A stretch of 64,000 nucleotides of DNA from Belliella pelovolcani (GCF_900156785.1 NZ_FTOP01000011.1:62001-126000), one strand, 5' to 3'; positions 42,304 to 52,118 are shown, counted from the stretch's first letter. A program made the numbers and translations. The notes: generated by a model not told the origin, from the letters alone.

Positions 42304-43857
42304 ATGGAAAAAATAGAAGGAAAAGCAAAGTCATCTTTAGATAGATTTTTGGATTTTATAGAAAAGGCTGGTAATAAACTTCCTGATCCAGCTATGCTTT
42401 TTTTGATATTGTTACTGATTACTTGGGGCTTATCTGCTGTTCTCGCTCCGATCAATTTTAATGCTTTTGATCAAATGAATGGTCAAGAGATCCGGGTAAT
42501 TAATTTATTAACTGGAGAGAAACTTGCAGCATTCCTCTCAAATATGATAGGCATATTCATCAATTTCCCACCTTTGGGAGTTGTTTTACTTGCTATGTTG
42601 GGTGTTGGTGTGGCAGAACATTCTGGTTTTATCAATGCTGGATTAAAATATCTGCTTGGGGTTACGCCGAAGATGCTGCTTACGCCTATTTTGGTGTTGG
42701 TGGCTATAGTGAGTCATACAGCGGCTGATGCTGGATATGTGTTAGTTATTCCGTTAGGAGGAGTTATATTCTATGCGGCTGGTAGACATCCAGTTGCTGG
42801 TATAGCAGCAGCATTTGCGGGAGTATCGGGTGGATTTAGTGCCAATTTTATCCCTTCTAGTATTGATCCATTGATTCAAAGTTATACTCAGTCAGCTGCG
42901 CAGATAATCCAGCCAGATATTTCATTGAATCCACTTAATAACATTATTTTCACTGGAATATCAAGTTTGATTGTTATAGCTGTTGTTTGGTATTTGACTG
43001 ATAGAATAATCGAGCCTCGCCTCAATAGAAGCTTGAAAATTGACAAGGATATTGTAGATATTCCAAAAATGGAAAGCTTAAGCCAAAAGGAGAAAAGAGC
43101 TTTTTGGTTAGCTTTTGGGACTTTATTATTGGGTTTGGTTTTACTCTTTTTTTGGGTGCTTCCAGAAGATTCTGCAATGAGAGATGCTGACGGTGCCATC
43201 ACCTCAAGGTATGCTCCGCTGATGGCTTCAATAGTACCGCTGATATTTATTTTATTCTGGATTCCTGGTTTGGTGTATGGATTTGCTAGTGGTACTTACT
43301 CATCAATGAAAAACATGGTAGAAGGAATGAGTAAGTCGGTGGGAAGCATGTCACACTATATTGTCATGGCATTTTTCTGTGCACTATTTATTAATGCTTT
43401 TACTGAATCCAAGATTGGAAGTATAGCGGCGTACAAAGGTGCAGAGTTTCTACAGTCTCTAGGATTGCCCGCTCAAATCACAATTGTGGGCATTGTCATC
43501 TTGACCGCAGTGGTCAATTTATTTGTCGGTTCTGCTTCGGCTAAATGGGCATTGATTAGCCCTGTATTTGTTCCTATGCTGATGCAGTTGGGAATTTCAC
43601 CTGACCTTACCCAAGCTGCCTACAGAGTAGGTGATTCAGTATCAAATATCATCACACCACTTTTGCCTTATTTTCCTTTGATTGTTGTATTCTGTCAAAA
43701 ATATGTCAAGTCCACAGGTATTGGGACATTGGTATCTATTATGATTCCCTATTCATTGACCTTACTGGTCGTGTGGACGCTTTTCTTGTTGTTATATTGG
43801 ACCCTTGGGATTCCGTTAGGATTACAGTCTACTTATGAATTTGTGATGGTGAAATAA
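42304..43857 (+). CDS. AbgT-family transporter
   Basis: The 517 residues have roughly 12 membrane segments. Family features include the N-terminal FIEKAGNKLPDPAMLFLIL, LGVGVAEHSGFI, HTAADAGYVLVIPLGG, GGFSANFIPSSIDPL (hairpin loop) and NLFVGSASAKWALISPVFVPM. AbgT members carry p-aminobenzoyl-glutamate or export sulfonamides by proton or sodium coupling; substrate direction is uncertain. An in-phase promoter lies immediately upstream. Monocistronic. Confidence 0.95.
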   Translation: MEKIEGKAKSSLDRFLDFIEKAGNKLPDPAMLFLILLLITWGLSAVLAPINFNAFDQMNGQEIRVINLLTGEKLAAFLSNMIGIFINFPPLGVVLLAMLGVGVAEHSGFINAGLKYLLGVTPKMLLTPILVLVAIVSHTAADAGYVLVIPLGGVIFYAAGRHPVAGIAAAFAGVSGGFSANFIPSSIDPLIQSYTQSAAQIIQPDISLNPLNNIIFTGISSLIVIAVVWYLTDRIIEPRLNRSLKIDKDIVDIPKMESLSQKEKRAFWLAFGTLLLGLVLLFFWVLPEDSAMRDADGAITSRYAPLMASIVPLIFILFWIPGLVYGFASGTYSSMKNMVEGMSKSVGSMSHYIVMAFFCALFINAFTESKIGSIAAYKGAEFLQSLGLPAQITIVGIVILTAVVNLFVGSASAKWALISPVFVPMLMQLGISPDLTQAAYRVGDSVSNIITPLLPYFPLIVVFCQKYVKSTGIGTLVSIMIPYSLTLLVVWTLFLLLYWTLGIPLGLQSTYEFVMVK

Positions 43858-43882
43858 GAGTGTGAAGTTTACTATTAAATAT

Positions 43883-45268
43883 TTATTTCAGGATCAAAAT
43901 CGAATCTAACTTTATCTTGGGTAGATAGCTTCTGAGAATGAATTTACTTTCTTGGTAAGGTTTTACGCGATGAATCATATCCAATAGTTCTTTTGGATTG
44001 TGAATATTTAGTTCTTTTTCAATGAATGTATGTCCTGAAAACATTCCGTTTTCAAAAAACAATGCGGCTTCTTCATTTTGACTTCTTCCTATGGTTTTGA
44101 TGATTAACATATTTTCTTCATTTGCTATTTTTTCTAGCCACTGATTAACTCTGATATTGTATTGCTCAGGCTTTTCTTGATTGCAACAAGCTCCTCTACA
44201 TTTGTTGTGTTCAAAATCATAACATGCTGATTTTGATTTTTGTACACCTGAGAGCTTAGGGCAAAGTTCATACTCAGAGATAGCCTCATTTAGAAATTTC
44301 CACGCGTCAGCATGATTTTCAAACTGGGTAATAGCAGGTTGGGAAGGAGTTATTTTGGACACTTGAAATCTTACATAACCCAAACTATCTTGATATTGTA
44401 TAACTCCCCAAGGTTGACTAGTGAATTTCATAGATTTGTTGTACTTGGGCCAGTTCTTTTTGATTTCTTGAAGTTCAAGGAAGTAAGCAAGCATTTCACT
44501 ACCTGTCAATAGCCAAGAGATGTCATGGATTTCATTCTTCAAATCCATTTTTAACTTTCCTTTAGTACTGCCTGAAAAATGACTTTTAAATCTACTTTTG
44601 ATATTGTTAGCTTTACCGATATAGATCACTTTGTGATTTACATCATAAAAATAATAGACACCTGTTTTTTCAGGAATCTTGCTATATTTTTCTTTGCAGA
44701 TGTTAGGAGGTAAAAATGACTCACCATTATTCTTTTTGAGAGTTTCATGGATTAATTCGGGATTTCTTTTAAGGATTTTATCAAATAGAATTGCTGTTGC
44801 TTTAGCATCTCCATAGGCGCGATGCCTATCTTCTATATATATGCCTAATGGTTCGCAAATCCTTCCTAAGCTGTATGATTTGTATCCAGGGAATGCCTTT
44901 CTGCTTAATCTTACCGTACAAATTTTGCTAGTCCTTAGCTCGTACCCTTCTTTTGCTAATGCTTTTTGAATAAATGTATAATCGAAATTTACATTATGTG
45001 CTATAAAAACTTTGTCATGAAGCATTTCATATATTTTTCGCGCTATTTGGCGAAATGTTGGTGATTGAGCCACCATGTCAGAATTGATTCCAGTCAAACC
45101 GGTAATATAACCAGGAATATAAGTTTCTGGATTGATAAGCGTATTGTAGGTTTCTGTGATCTCGTTACCATTGTGTATTAAAATAGCAATTTCAGTAATG
45201 CCAAGACCTTCTGAGGGATTTCCTCCAGCTGTTTCTATATCTACTATTGCAAAATTGACTCCTAACAT
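43883..45268 (-). CDS. DnaQ-type 3'-5' exonuclease fused to a GIY-YIG nuclease domain
   Basis: The 461 residues form a two-domain nuclease. Residues 1-165 are a DEDDh exonuclease: IVDIETAGG (Exo I), HNVNFDYTF (Exo II) and HRAYGDAKA (Exo III). Residues ~195-285 are a GIY-YIG domain: TGVYYFYDVNHKVIYIGKAN with the conserved Arg in IKSRFKSH. The C-terminal part has cysteines (CYDFEHNKCRGACC) like the UvrC-type Cys-rich segment. This architecture is known in Bacteroidota and mycobacteria and is thought to act in DNA repair, as Cho does; details are unproven. Confidence 0.94.
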   Translation of the reverse strand: MLGVNFAIVDIETAGGNPSEGLGITEIAILIHNGNEITETYNTLINPETYIPGYITGLTGINSDMVAQSPTFRQIARKIYEMLHDKVFIAHNVNFDYTFIQKALAKEGYELRTSKICTVRLSRKAFPGYKSYSLGRICEPLGIYIEDRHRAYGDAKATAILFDKILKRNPELIHETLKKNNGESFLPPNICKEKYSKIPEKTGVYYFYDVNHKVIYIGKANNIKSRFKSHFSGSTKGKLKMDLKNEIHDISWLLTGSEMLAYFLELQEIKKNWPKYNKSMKFTSQPWGVIQYQDSLGYVRFQVSKITPSQPAITQFENHADAWKFLNEAISEYELCPKLSGVQKSKSACYDFEHNKCRGACCNQEKPEQYNIRVNQWLEKIANEENMLIIKTIGRSQNEEAALFFENGMFSGHTFIEKELNIHNPKELLDMIHRVKPYQESKFILRSYLPKIKLDSILILK

Positions 45269-45436
45269 TCTTCAAATTTACACAATCTATATTGACACTA
45301 ATTTCAATTGTCAGGCATTGTCCCTAATTTTTCTCACAATTATTTTTTAGTAGTTAGAACATCTTTAAGTAATTCCATGTTTATATGTATATACATTTAA
45401 TATTGCTACATTAAATAAAAATAAAGACCCACTATA

Positions 45437-46774
45437 ATGAAACAAGTTCCTATCATTTCTCTCCAAGATGCCGCCAAATTGGTCAAGGATGGAGATATTT
45501 TACTGCAAGGTGGATTTGGGATGACCGGAAATCCGGTTCACTTGATGCATGCATTGGCAGAGACAGCAACAAAAGACCTGACCTTTATTGGAAACAATGT
45601 CGGTGAACCTGGAATAGGAGGGGGAAGGCTGTTGAGAAATGGGCAGATCAAAAAGATGATCGGTTCATTCTTTACTTCCAATCCAGAAGCAGTCAAAGCT
45701 GCGCAAGAGGGCAGAGTAGAATTTGAATTGATTCCTCAAGGTTCTTTGGCTGAGGCCATCAGAGCCGGTGGGGCTGGAATTGGTGGTTTTTATACGCCTA
45801 CGGCAGAAGGAACGGTGATTGCTGAGGGAAAAGATGTGAAAGAAATTGATGGGGTGAAGCAGGTTTTTGTCAAGGGAATAAAAGGAGATGTAGCCTTTAT
45901 CCGTGCCTGGAAAGCGGATACTGCAGGAAACTTACAATATCGCCTGACTGAGCAAAACTTCAATCCGGCTATGGCGACAGCAGCTAAGATAGTCATTGCG
46001 GAAGTGGAAGAAATTGTACCTGTTGGAGCGCTTGATCCCAATTTTATCCATACTCCAAGCTGCTTTGTGGATTATTTGGTAGAAGTGAAATTGACAGAAG
46101 AGGATTTAGGTTCTTCAGCAAAAGTGGGCAGTTCGGAAGATATTCCTGCTGACCGTATGCTGATTGCCAAAAGAGCCTTGCAAGAATTACAGAAAGGTGA
46201 TGTGGTCAACCTAGGGATAGGAATACCTACCTTAATTGCCAATTTGATCAGTCCTGAGGATGGTATCATCATGCATTCAGAAAATGGCATGTTGGGAATT
46301 GGTCCATCTCCAAAGCAAGGGGGAGCCATGGATTACCCGGTCAATGCAGGTAAGATCCCTGTAACGGCTTTGCCTGGTTCATCATACTTTGATTCTGCTG
46401 CTTCTTTTGGCATGATCAGAGGCAAGCATGTGGATGTAGCCGTGATGGGAGGCTTGGAAGTGGATGAAGCAGGAAACCTGGCCAATTGGGCTGTACCTGG
46501 TCGGCCGCTATTGGGAGTTGGTGGGGCCATGGATTTGGCTTCTGGAGCAAGGAAGTTGATCGTGACGATGAACCACACCTCACCCAAGGGGTCTAAAATC
46601 GTAAAATCCTGTAACTTGCCTTTGACAGCTAAGGCTTCGGTGGATATGGTGATTACAGAGTTGGCTGTGTTTGAATTTATCAAAGGCAAACTGACCCTAA
46701 CGGAACTGATGCCGGGCGTGAGTCTTGAAGAGGTGAAGGAGAATACTGAGGCTGAGTTTGAAGTTGGATTGTAG
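45437..46774 (+). CDS. Fused alpha/beta 3-oxoacid (probably 3-oxoadipate) CoA-transferase
   Basis: The 445 residues join both subunits of a class I CoA-transferase in one chain. The alpha half (1-230) has [19 protein letters not shown] and [11 protein letters not shown]; the beta half (~240-445) has [12 protein letters not shown] and the catalytic Glu282 in [12 protein letters not shown]. Alone, SCOT/ScoAB activity would be possible. The partner thiolase downstream is of the 3-oxoadipyl-CoA type, so 3-oxoadipate:succinyl-CoA transfer (PcaIJ-like) is favoured. The DNA looks GC-richer than its neighbours by eye, which may indicate a later acquisition. Confidence 0.92.
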   Translation: MKQVPIISLQDAAKLVKDGDILLQGGFGMTGNPVHLMHALAETATKDLTFIGNNVGEPGIGGGRLLRNGQIKKMIGSFFTSNPEAVKAAQEGRVEFELIPQGSLAEAIRAGGAGIGGFYTPTAEGTVIAEGKDVKEIDGVKQVFVKGIKGDVAFIRAWKADTAGNLQYRLTEQNFNPAMATAAKIVIAEVEEIVPVGALDPNFIHTPSCFVDYLVEVKLTEEDLGSSAKVGSSEDIPADRMLIAKRALQELQKGDVVNLGIGIPTLIANLISPEDGIIMHSENGMLGIGPSPKQGGAMDYPVNAGKIPVTALPGSSYFDSAASFGMIRGKHVDVAVMGGLEVDEAGNLANWAVPGRPLLGVGGAMDLASGARKLIVTMNHTSPKGSKIVKSCNLPLTAKASVDMVITELAVFEFIKGKLTLTELMPGVSLEEVKENTEAEFEVGL

Positions 46775-46820
46775 ATTGTAGATTTAAGATTGTAGATATA
46801 AGATTTAAGATTCAAGACAT
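46767..46820 (+). repeat. Short imperfect tandem repeat of the TTGTAGATTTAAGATT type
   Basis: Units such as GATTGTAGAT, GATTTAAGATT and GTAGATATAAGATTTAAG follow each other over about 54 bases and include the stop codon of the CoA-transferase. I recall similar degenerate arrays dispersed in Cytophagales genomes; their role is unknown. Confidence 0.5.
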
Positions 46821-47150
46821 AAATAACTGGAAAAGTGGGATAAAAAGCGAGACACAACATTTGAGGTCTTTTTTGACATCGAATGTTTTATTATAGTTCT
46901 CTAATATGAATAAAATGATAACTCACTTTCAATTTTGATATGGGATTGAAAATATATTCAACATTAATACTGGATCAATATCCACAAGTATCTTATCCGT
47001 TTGTGGCGGATTAAATATCCATTAATATCTGAATCATAAAAAATTAGGTATAAATAGATTGCCAGTTTCTTTCCAGAGGTTCATATCAAAATATTACACG
47101 TTAAATCCATTTTCTATTAATACCATTATAACCATAGAATTATATACCTT
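46775..47150. other. 376-base intergenic region between CoA-transferase and thiolase
   Basis: It holds the short tandem repeat at its left end, an A/T-rich stretch and a minor 5-bp hairpin ATCCG/CGGAT (46995-47011). I find no convincing gene, terminator or TAnnTTTG promoter. The unusually long gap inside what should be one pathway unit suggests that the thiolase has its own promoter. Confidence 0.4.
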
Positions 47151-48359
47151 ATGAACTACAACGCATATATTATAGATGGCATTAGGACGCCAATCGGGAA
47201 TTTTGGTGGGGGATTATCTGCTGTAAGGGCTGATGATCTTGCAGCCATGGTTATCAGCGAATTGGTCAAAAGAAACCCTGTTATTCCTACTGATCAAATT
47301 GATGATGTGATTTTGGGCTGCCACAATCAGGCAGGAGAGGACAATAGAAATGTAGCTAGAATGTCCGCACTTCTGGCTGGACTTCCAGTGACTGTACCGG
47401 GAGAAACGATCAATAGACTTTGTGCCTCGGGTATGTCTTCCATCATTCATGCCGCTAGGGCTATTGCAGCAGGAGATGGGAATATTTTCATTGCGGGTGG
47501 AGTAGAGCAGATGACCCGTGGACCTTTGGTGATTTCCAAGGCAAGCAGGGCTTTTGGCAATGATGCTAAAATGGAAGACTCCAGCTTCGGCTGGCGCTTT
47601 GTCAATCCCAAGATGGAGGAAATGTATGGCACAGATCCCATGGGAATCACAGCTGAAAACCTCGTGGATCAGTATCAGATCAATAGAGCAGATCAGGATT
47701 TGTTTGCCTACCATTCTCAAATGAAAGCTGCCGAAGCACAGCGAAAAGGAATCTTGGCAGAGGAAATCATGCCTGTAAGCATTCCTCAGAGGAAATCCGA
47801 ACCAATTGTATTTGACCAGGATGAATTCATCAAGCCTCAGACTACTGTTGAGGCTTTGAACAAGCTCAGGGCTGTTTTTAAGAAAGATGGTACCGTGACT
47901 GCAGGCAATGCTTCGGGCTTAAATGATGGGGCTGCTGCTACCTTGATTGTGTCTGAGAAGATTGTAAAGGAATATGGACTCAAGCCTTTGGCTAAAATTG
48001 TGAGTTCAGCTGTTGTAGGGGTGGAGCCTAGAATCATGGGCATTGGTCCAGTTCCGGCTACAAAGAAAGCTTTGGAAAAAGCCGGGTTGACTTTAGCAGA
48101 TTTGGATGTGATAGAGTTGAATGAAGCTTTTGCCGCTCAAAGTTTGGCTTGTACACGAGCATTGGGATTATCCGATGATGATCCAAGGGTGAATATCAAT
48201 GGGGGAGCGATTGCACTAGGCCATCCCTTGGGTATGTCTGGCACTAGGATTACTTTGACTGCTGCCAAATCATTGGAGAGATTGAATAAAAAATATGCCT
48301 TGTCTACCATGTGTATTGGGGTAGGGCAGGGCTATGCTGTGGTGTTGGAAAGGGTGTAA
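47151..48359 (+). CDS. pcaF: 3-oxoadipyl-CoA thiolase-like acetyl-CoA acyltransferase
   Basis: Thiolytic cleavage of 3-oxoadipyl-CoA to succinyl-CoA and acetyl-CoA. The 402 residues have the nucleophile Cys91 (INRLCASGMSS), GGAIALGHPLG (His) and MCIGVGQG (second Cys). The GCHNQAGEDNRNVARMSALL block is the mark of the PcaF/PaaJ branch rather than AtoB or FadA. It works with the fused CoA-transferase upstream at the end of aromatic-ring or phenylacetate catabolism. Upper-pathway genes are not in the window. The choice between pcaF and paaJ is uncertain. Confidence 0.88.
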   Translation: MNYNAYIIDGIRTPIGNFGGGLSAVRADDLAAMVISELVKRNPVIPTDQIDDVILGCHNQAGEDNRNVARMSALLAGLPVTVPGETINRLCASGMSSIIHAARAIAAGDGNIFIAGGVEQMTRGPLVISKASRAFGNDAKMEDSSFGWRFVNPKMEEMYGTDPMGITAENLVDQYQINRADQDLFAYHSQMKAAEAQRKGILAEEIMPVSIPQRKSEPIVFDQDEFIKPQTTVEALNKLRAVFKKDGTVTAGNASGLNDGAAATLIVSEKIVKEYGLKPLAKIVSSAVVGVEPRIMGIGPVPATKKALEKAGLTLADLDVIELNEAFAAQSLACTRALGLSDDDPRVNINGGAIALGHPLGMSGTRITLTAAKSLERLNKKYALSTMCIGVGQGYAVVLERV

Positions 48360-48387
48360 ATCAAAAGTTCCAGTTTTACCTGAATTT

Positions 48388-49572
48388 TTAATTTACTTCA
48401 TCAATTGCTGCTAAAATGACAGTACAAGCTTCGTGGATTTGTTCCTCTGTAATAATTAAAGGGGGAGCAATCCGCATAGCATCATCACAGAATAAAAACC
48501 AATCTGTGATCACCCCTTTTTCGATAGCTAGGTCTATAATTGGCTTTAAGACATCAAAAGACTCAAATTCAACAGCCATCATCAATCCCTTATTTCTTAT
48601 TCCCTTTATTTTTGGGTGTTTTAATAATTTTTTGAACAGCTCAGCTTTGATCTCTACTTGATCCAAAAGATTTTCTTCTTGAATTATCTTTATCGTTGCC
48701 AGTGATGCTGCTGCACTTACCGGATGCCCCCCAAATGTGGTAATGTGTCCTAGTAGTGGGTTATTTTTGAAAGCCCCCATGACTTCTTTATTGGCAATAA
48801 AAGCGCCAATTGGCATGCCACCTCCCATGCCCTTGGCACAGACCAAAATATCTGGGACAATACCAAAGTGCTCAAAAGCCCAAAATTTACCTGTTCTACC
48901 AAATCCTGCCTGGATTTCGTCGAGAATTAGCAAAGTTCCTGTTTCATCGCAGCGCTTTCTCAAAGCTTGGAAGTAATTGCTACAAGCCACTTTAATTCCA
49001 GCTTCTCCTTGTATGGTTTCAATGATGACTGCTGCTGTATCTGTTGTAATTTCTGATAGTTGATAAAAGGATCCGTAGGTCACATTCCTAATACCAGGAA
49101 GCAAAGGCCTATAGGCTCTTTTGAATATTTCATTTCCTCCGACCGAAAGAGAACCATGGGATGAACCATGGTAAGCGTTGACGCAAGAGATGATTTCTCT
49201 TCTATTCGTATATCGTTTGGCTAATTTAAGCGCACCTTCTACGGCTTCACTTCCACTATTGACTAGGTAGACATTGTCTAGATGCTCAGGTAATGTATCG
49301 GTTAAAGCTTTGGCCAATTTTGTCTGTGGACTTTGTACATATTCCCCATAAACCATCAGATGAAGGTACTTATCCAATTGCTCTTGAATTGCAGTCAAAA
49401 CTTTAGGGTGCCTATGCCCTACATTGCTGACACCTATTCCGGAGATCAAGTCTAGGTATTTCTTTTCGCCAGGACCATACATGTACACGCCTTCTGCCTT
49501 TTCGATTTCTATCATCAAGGGGAAGTCTGTAGTTTGTGCTAAGTGAGAAAGAAATAATTGTCTATTATTCAT
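48388..49572 (-). CDS. Class III PLP-dependent aminotransferase
   Basis: The 394-residue enzyme has the signature lysine in VCAKGMGGGMPIGAFIA and the cofactor Asp in LLILDEIQAGFGRTG. The N-terminus GVYMYGPGEKKYLDLISG and NSGSEAVEGALKLAKRY are standard for ornithine/acetylornithine/GABA-type transaminases. Bacteroidota often carry this second copy outside the arg operon; annotations there vary and the amino donor is not clear. It is convergent with pcaF, 28 bases apart, and its start lies 36 bases from the methyltransferase stop. Confidence 0.93.
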   Translation of the reverse strand: MNNRQLFLSHLAQTTDFPLMIEIEKAEGVYMYGPGEKKYLDLISGIGVSNVGHRHPKVLTAIQEQLDKYLHLMVYGEYVQSPQTKLAKALTDTLPEHLDNVYLVNSGSEAVEGALKLAKRYTNRREIISCVNAYHGSSHGSLSVGGNEIFKRAYRPLLPGIRNVTYGSFYQLSEITTDTAAVIIETIQGEAGIKVACSNYFQALRKRCDETGTLLILDEIQAGFGRTGKFWAFEHFGIVPDILVCAKGMGGGMPIGAFIANKEVMGAFKNNPLLGHITTFGGHPVSAAASLATIKIIQEENLLDQVEIKAELFKKLLKHPKIKGIRNKGLMMAVEFESFDVLKPIIDLAIEKGVITDWFLFCDDAMRIAPPLIITEEQIHEACTVILAAIDEVN

Positions 49573-49608
49573 GCTAATTATTTGATCAGGAAATCTTGGA
49601 GCAAGTTG

Positions 49609-50508
49609 CTATTTGATTTTTCTAAATCTGAAAAATATTCCAAGTGGAAGTTTCTTTTCAAACCTATCTACCAAATACAACTCTCCATGTTCAGCGTTGT
49701 TAACTTCTTTGAAATTAGAATTCACCAAATTGGCAGCAATAATAGAGGAGAAGCTCAGTGAGTACATATTGAGTATTAGAAAATTATGCTCTGGTTCTAA
49801 AAGTTCGGCGCAGAGTTTTAGCATTTCATTGATTTGCTCTTCTAAAATCCACTTTTCACCGTCGGGTCCACGACCATAAGCTGGTGGGTCTAAGATGATT
49901 CCGTGATATTTATTTCCCCTTCTGACTTCCCTTTTGATGAATTTCATGGCATCATCCACGATCCATCGAATATCATTCAGGTTAGAGGATTCCATATTAT
50001 GCTTGGACCAAGTGACTACTTGCTTGACAGAATCTAAGTGAGTCACTTCAGCGCCTGCGGCTCTAGCTGCTATACTTGCAGCGCCCGTATAAGCAAACAA
50101 GTTTAATATTTTAGGATTTTTGATTGGGAATTTTTTCAATGTATCAGATATATAATCCCAATTGACTGCCTGCTCTGGAAATAGTCCAATGTGCTTGAAA
50201 GAAGTCATGGCTAAGTTAAACGTCAGTTTAACTTGATCCTGATTATTGTATTTGATTTGCCAATTGTGAGGGATTTTTTTTTGCTCAATCCATTGACCTT
50301 TTTCTGGATTATTTTTCTCCTTTGCGAAAATGGCATGAGACATGTTTTTCCACTCTTCAGAACTCATACTTTTGTCCCAAATAGCTTGAGGTTCGGGTCT
50401 GCTTAAAATATAAGGCCCAAAACGTTCTAATTTTTCAAACCCACCCGTATCTATTAATTCATAATCCTCCCAATACTGTGGAGTCAATGACAAAATTGTT
50501 TCCTTCAT
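49609..50508 (-). CDS. RlmI-like SAM-dependent methyltransferase
   Basis: The 299-residue class I methyltransferase has NLFAYTGAASIAARAAGAEV (motif I), the acidic THLDSVKQVV (strand 2), and the catalytic ILDPPAYGRGPDGEKW (DPPxxGRG), as in the RlmI/RlmK rRNA m5C/m7G families. The PUA domain of full RlmI is missing; instead about 130 residues with LERFGPYILSRPEPQAIW precede the core. The substrate is probably rRNA, unproven. On the minus strand TATTTTTG ends 5 bases before the ATG, which could give a nearly leaderless mRNA. Confidence 0.9.
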   Translation of the reverse strand: MKETILSLTPQYWEDYELIDTGGFEKLERFGPYILSRPEPQAIWDKSMSSEEWKNMSHAIFAKEKNNPEKGQWIEQKKIPHNWQIKYNNQDQVKLTFNLAMTSFKHIGLFPEQAVNWDYISDTLKKFPIKNPKILNLFAYTGAASIAARAAGAEVTHLDSVKQVVTWSKHNMESSNLNDIRWIVDDAMKFIKREVRRGNKYHGIILDPPAYGRGPDGEKWILEEQINEMLKLCAELLEPEHNFLILNMYSLSFSSIIAANLVNSNFKEVNNAEHGELYLVDRFEKKLPLGIFFRFRKIK

Positions 50509-50591
50509 CTTGCAAAAATAAAGATATAATTGAAGGCGTACATAAATGATTCTAATTTGCTGGTTAATTTCCTATATTTAATATTTATTAC

Positions 50592-51275
50592 ATGCTTATG
50601 GTCAAAGCTTCTAGACTTATGAAATTTCTACTGCTATTAGGATTGACTTTTATTCAGTATATAACTCTTGTGGCTCAAAATGACAAGGATGTTTCTTACT
50701 ATGAGCAAGGCTTCGATGTGATTATGATCAATGCAAGGAGCACTGGGATCAAAGGCACGCCATTTTTATTTGATCATGCACTTTATGGAAATATCACGCT
50801 GAAGTCTGGAAAACAACATGAAAGAATTTCTTTTAACATTGACTTATTGAAAGAAGAATTGATCATTCAAGGTGAAGGCAATAATGGACAGCCTCTTCCA
50901 GTACGCAATTGGATTACTTTGGAGACATTAGGTGAAATAAAAAGAGAGTTTGGGATCGAAATGATTCATGCCAAGTCAAAGATAGTGGAGTTTATTGGCG
51001 AATGGGAAGGCTCAAGAATAGTCGCTCTTCATAGCAAAAAACTTGTAAAGCCCTCATCGACTCGAGACAGTTACTCTCCTAGACAGTTTGATACATATAC
51101 CCATGCTGTAAGCTTTTATAGAATATCAGGTATGACTCAAGTAGAGATTAAGGTCAATCAATTTGTCAAAGAAATAGGAGGGAATGAGGCTAAGAACTTA
51201 ATTAAAGCTAATAAATGGAAAATAGAAGATCCAGTTGATTTTAAAAACCTCTTGCAGGCTTTACAAGCAAAATAA
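50592..51275 (+). CDS. Exported protein of unknown function
   Basis: The product has 227 residues. An N-terminal hydrophobic segment (LLLLGLTFIQYITLVAQ) looks like a signal peptide. ATG 50592 is used; ATG 50619, nine codons in, is equally good. The mature part has TPFLFDHALYGNITLKSGKQ and a basic, Ser-rich middle (LVKPSSTRDSYSPRQFDTYT). No motif or family recognised. Divergent from the methyltransferase gene and ahead of a convergent SDR gene. Confidence 0.82.
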   Translation: MLMVKASRLMKFLLLLGLTFIQYITLVAQNDKDVSYYEQGFDVIMINARSTGIKGTPFLFDHALYGNITLKSGKQHERISFNIDLLKEELIIQGEGNNGQPLPVRNWITLETLGEIKREFGIEMIHAKSKIVEFIGEWEGSRIVALHSKKLVKPSSTRDSYSPRQFDTYTHAVSFYRISGMTQVEIKVNQFVKEIGGNEAKNLIKANKWKIEDPVDFKNLLQALQAK

Positions 51276-51284
51276 TTATTGCTT

Positions 51285-52118
51285 TTAAAGCCAATCTGCT
51301 AACAATTCTTCACTTACAGCCCAAAGCTTTTGACGCATACTTTTAGATGAAGCGGAAGATGACGGTTTTACCGCCTTTGAGTTTTTGAAGTATGATCCAT
51401 TTAGGTTTTCTGGAAGTTTAGATTTTGCTAGAAAGATGCTAGTCTTTGCACCATCTTCTGCACTAATCATAAAAGGAGTGGCTAATTTCCAAAGAAAGGC
51501 AAAAATTCCGCTAGTATCAGAGCCAAAGTTGGTTTTGACTACCCCTGGATGGAGGGCATAACTTTTCAGTCCTTTATCACCATACAATTCAACCAGAGAT
51601 TTTGTGAAAAGGATATTGAAAAGCTTGACATTAGCATATGCTCCAAAAGCGCTATAGCTGTTCTCTTTATAATTTAAATCTGAAAATCTAACTTTTGCAG
51701 CCCGATGAGCCTCTGAACTAACATTGATAATTTTAGCTACATTCGAGTTGAGTAAAAGAGGGAGGAGTTTGTTAGTTAAAAGAAAATGGCCCAAGTGGTT
51801 AGCCGAAAGGCTAGTTTCAAATTGATCCATGGTAATCTCTTTTTGCTTGAAGATTCCGCCAGCATTGTTGATCAGAACATCAAGCTGATCACAATGATTG
51901 GATAATTCTTGTGCAGCGCTCACTACAGAATCCATGTCAGTCAAATCACAGTAAATAAAAATACATTTTTGACTAGCATCTGTTTTTAAATCTTTTACCA
52001 AATTTTCTGCCTTTTGCTTATTTCTTGCCAAAATGAAAATTTGCTCAAACGCTGGAATAAGGTTTCTTAAAGTAAATTCTCCGATTCCTGATGTGGCACC
52101 TGTAATAGCTAAATTCAT
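51285..52118 (-). CDS. Short-chain dehydrogenase/reductase
   Basis: The 277-residue SDR starts MNLAITGATSGIGE (Rossmann TGxxxGxG). The NNAGG loop and the catalytic pair Tyr/Lys in AYANVKLFN (YxxxK), with Ser in INVSSEAH, follow the retinol dehydrogenase-like subgroup (WWOX/RDH13 layout). It probably uses NADP(H) on a hydrophobic alcohol or carbonyl. Retinoid activity would be attractive here as retinal is made 3 kb away, but that is speculation. Confidence 0.92.
   Translation of the reverse strand: MNLAITGATSGIGEFTLRNLIPAFEQIFILARNKQKAENLVKDLKTDASQKCIFIYCDLTDMDSVVSAAQELSNHCDQLDVLINNAGGIFKQKEITMDQFETSLSANHLGHFLLTNKLLPLLLNSNVAKIINVSSEAHRAAKVRFSDLNYKENSYSAFGAYANVKLFNILFTKSLVELYGDKGLKSYALHPGVVKTNFGSDTSGIFAFLWKLATPFMISAEDGAKTSIFLAKSKLPENLNGSYFKNSKAVKPSSSASSKSMRQKLWAVSEELLADWL

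Noticed and set aside
45437-46774. Ketone-body succinyl-CoA:acetoacetate transferase as primary call
   Set aside because: Class I transferases are alike by motif, but the partner thiolase belongs to the 3-oxoadipyl-CoA branch; I keep SCOT only as an alternative.
46333-46860. 175-codon antisense ORF over the CoA-transferase end
   Set aside because: It is a shadow of the sense gene. Its N-terminus translates the tandem repeat ([12 protein letters not shown]) and it matches no known protein.
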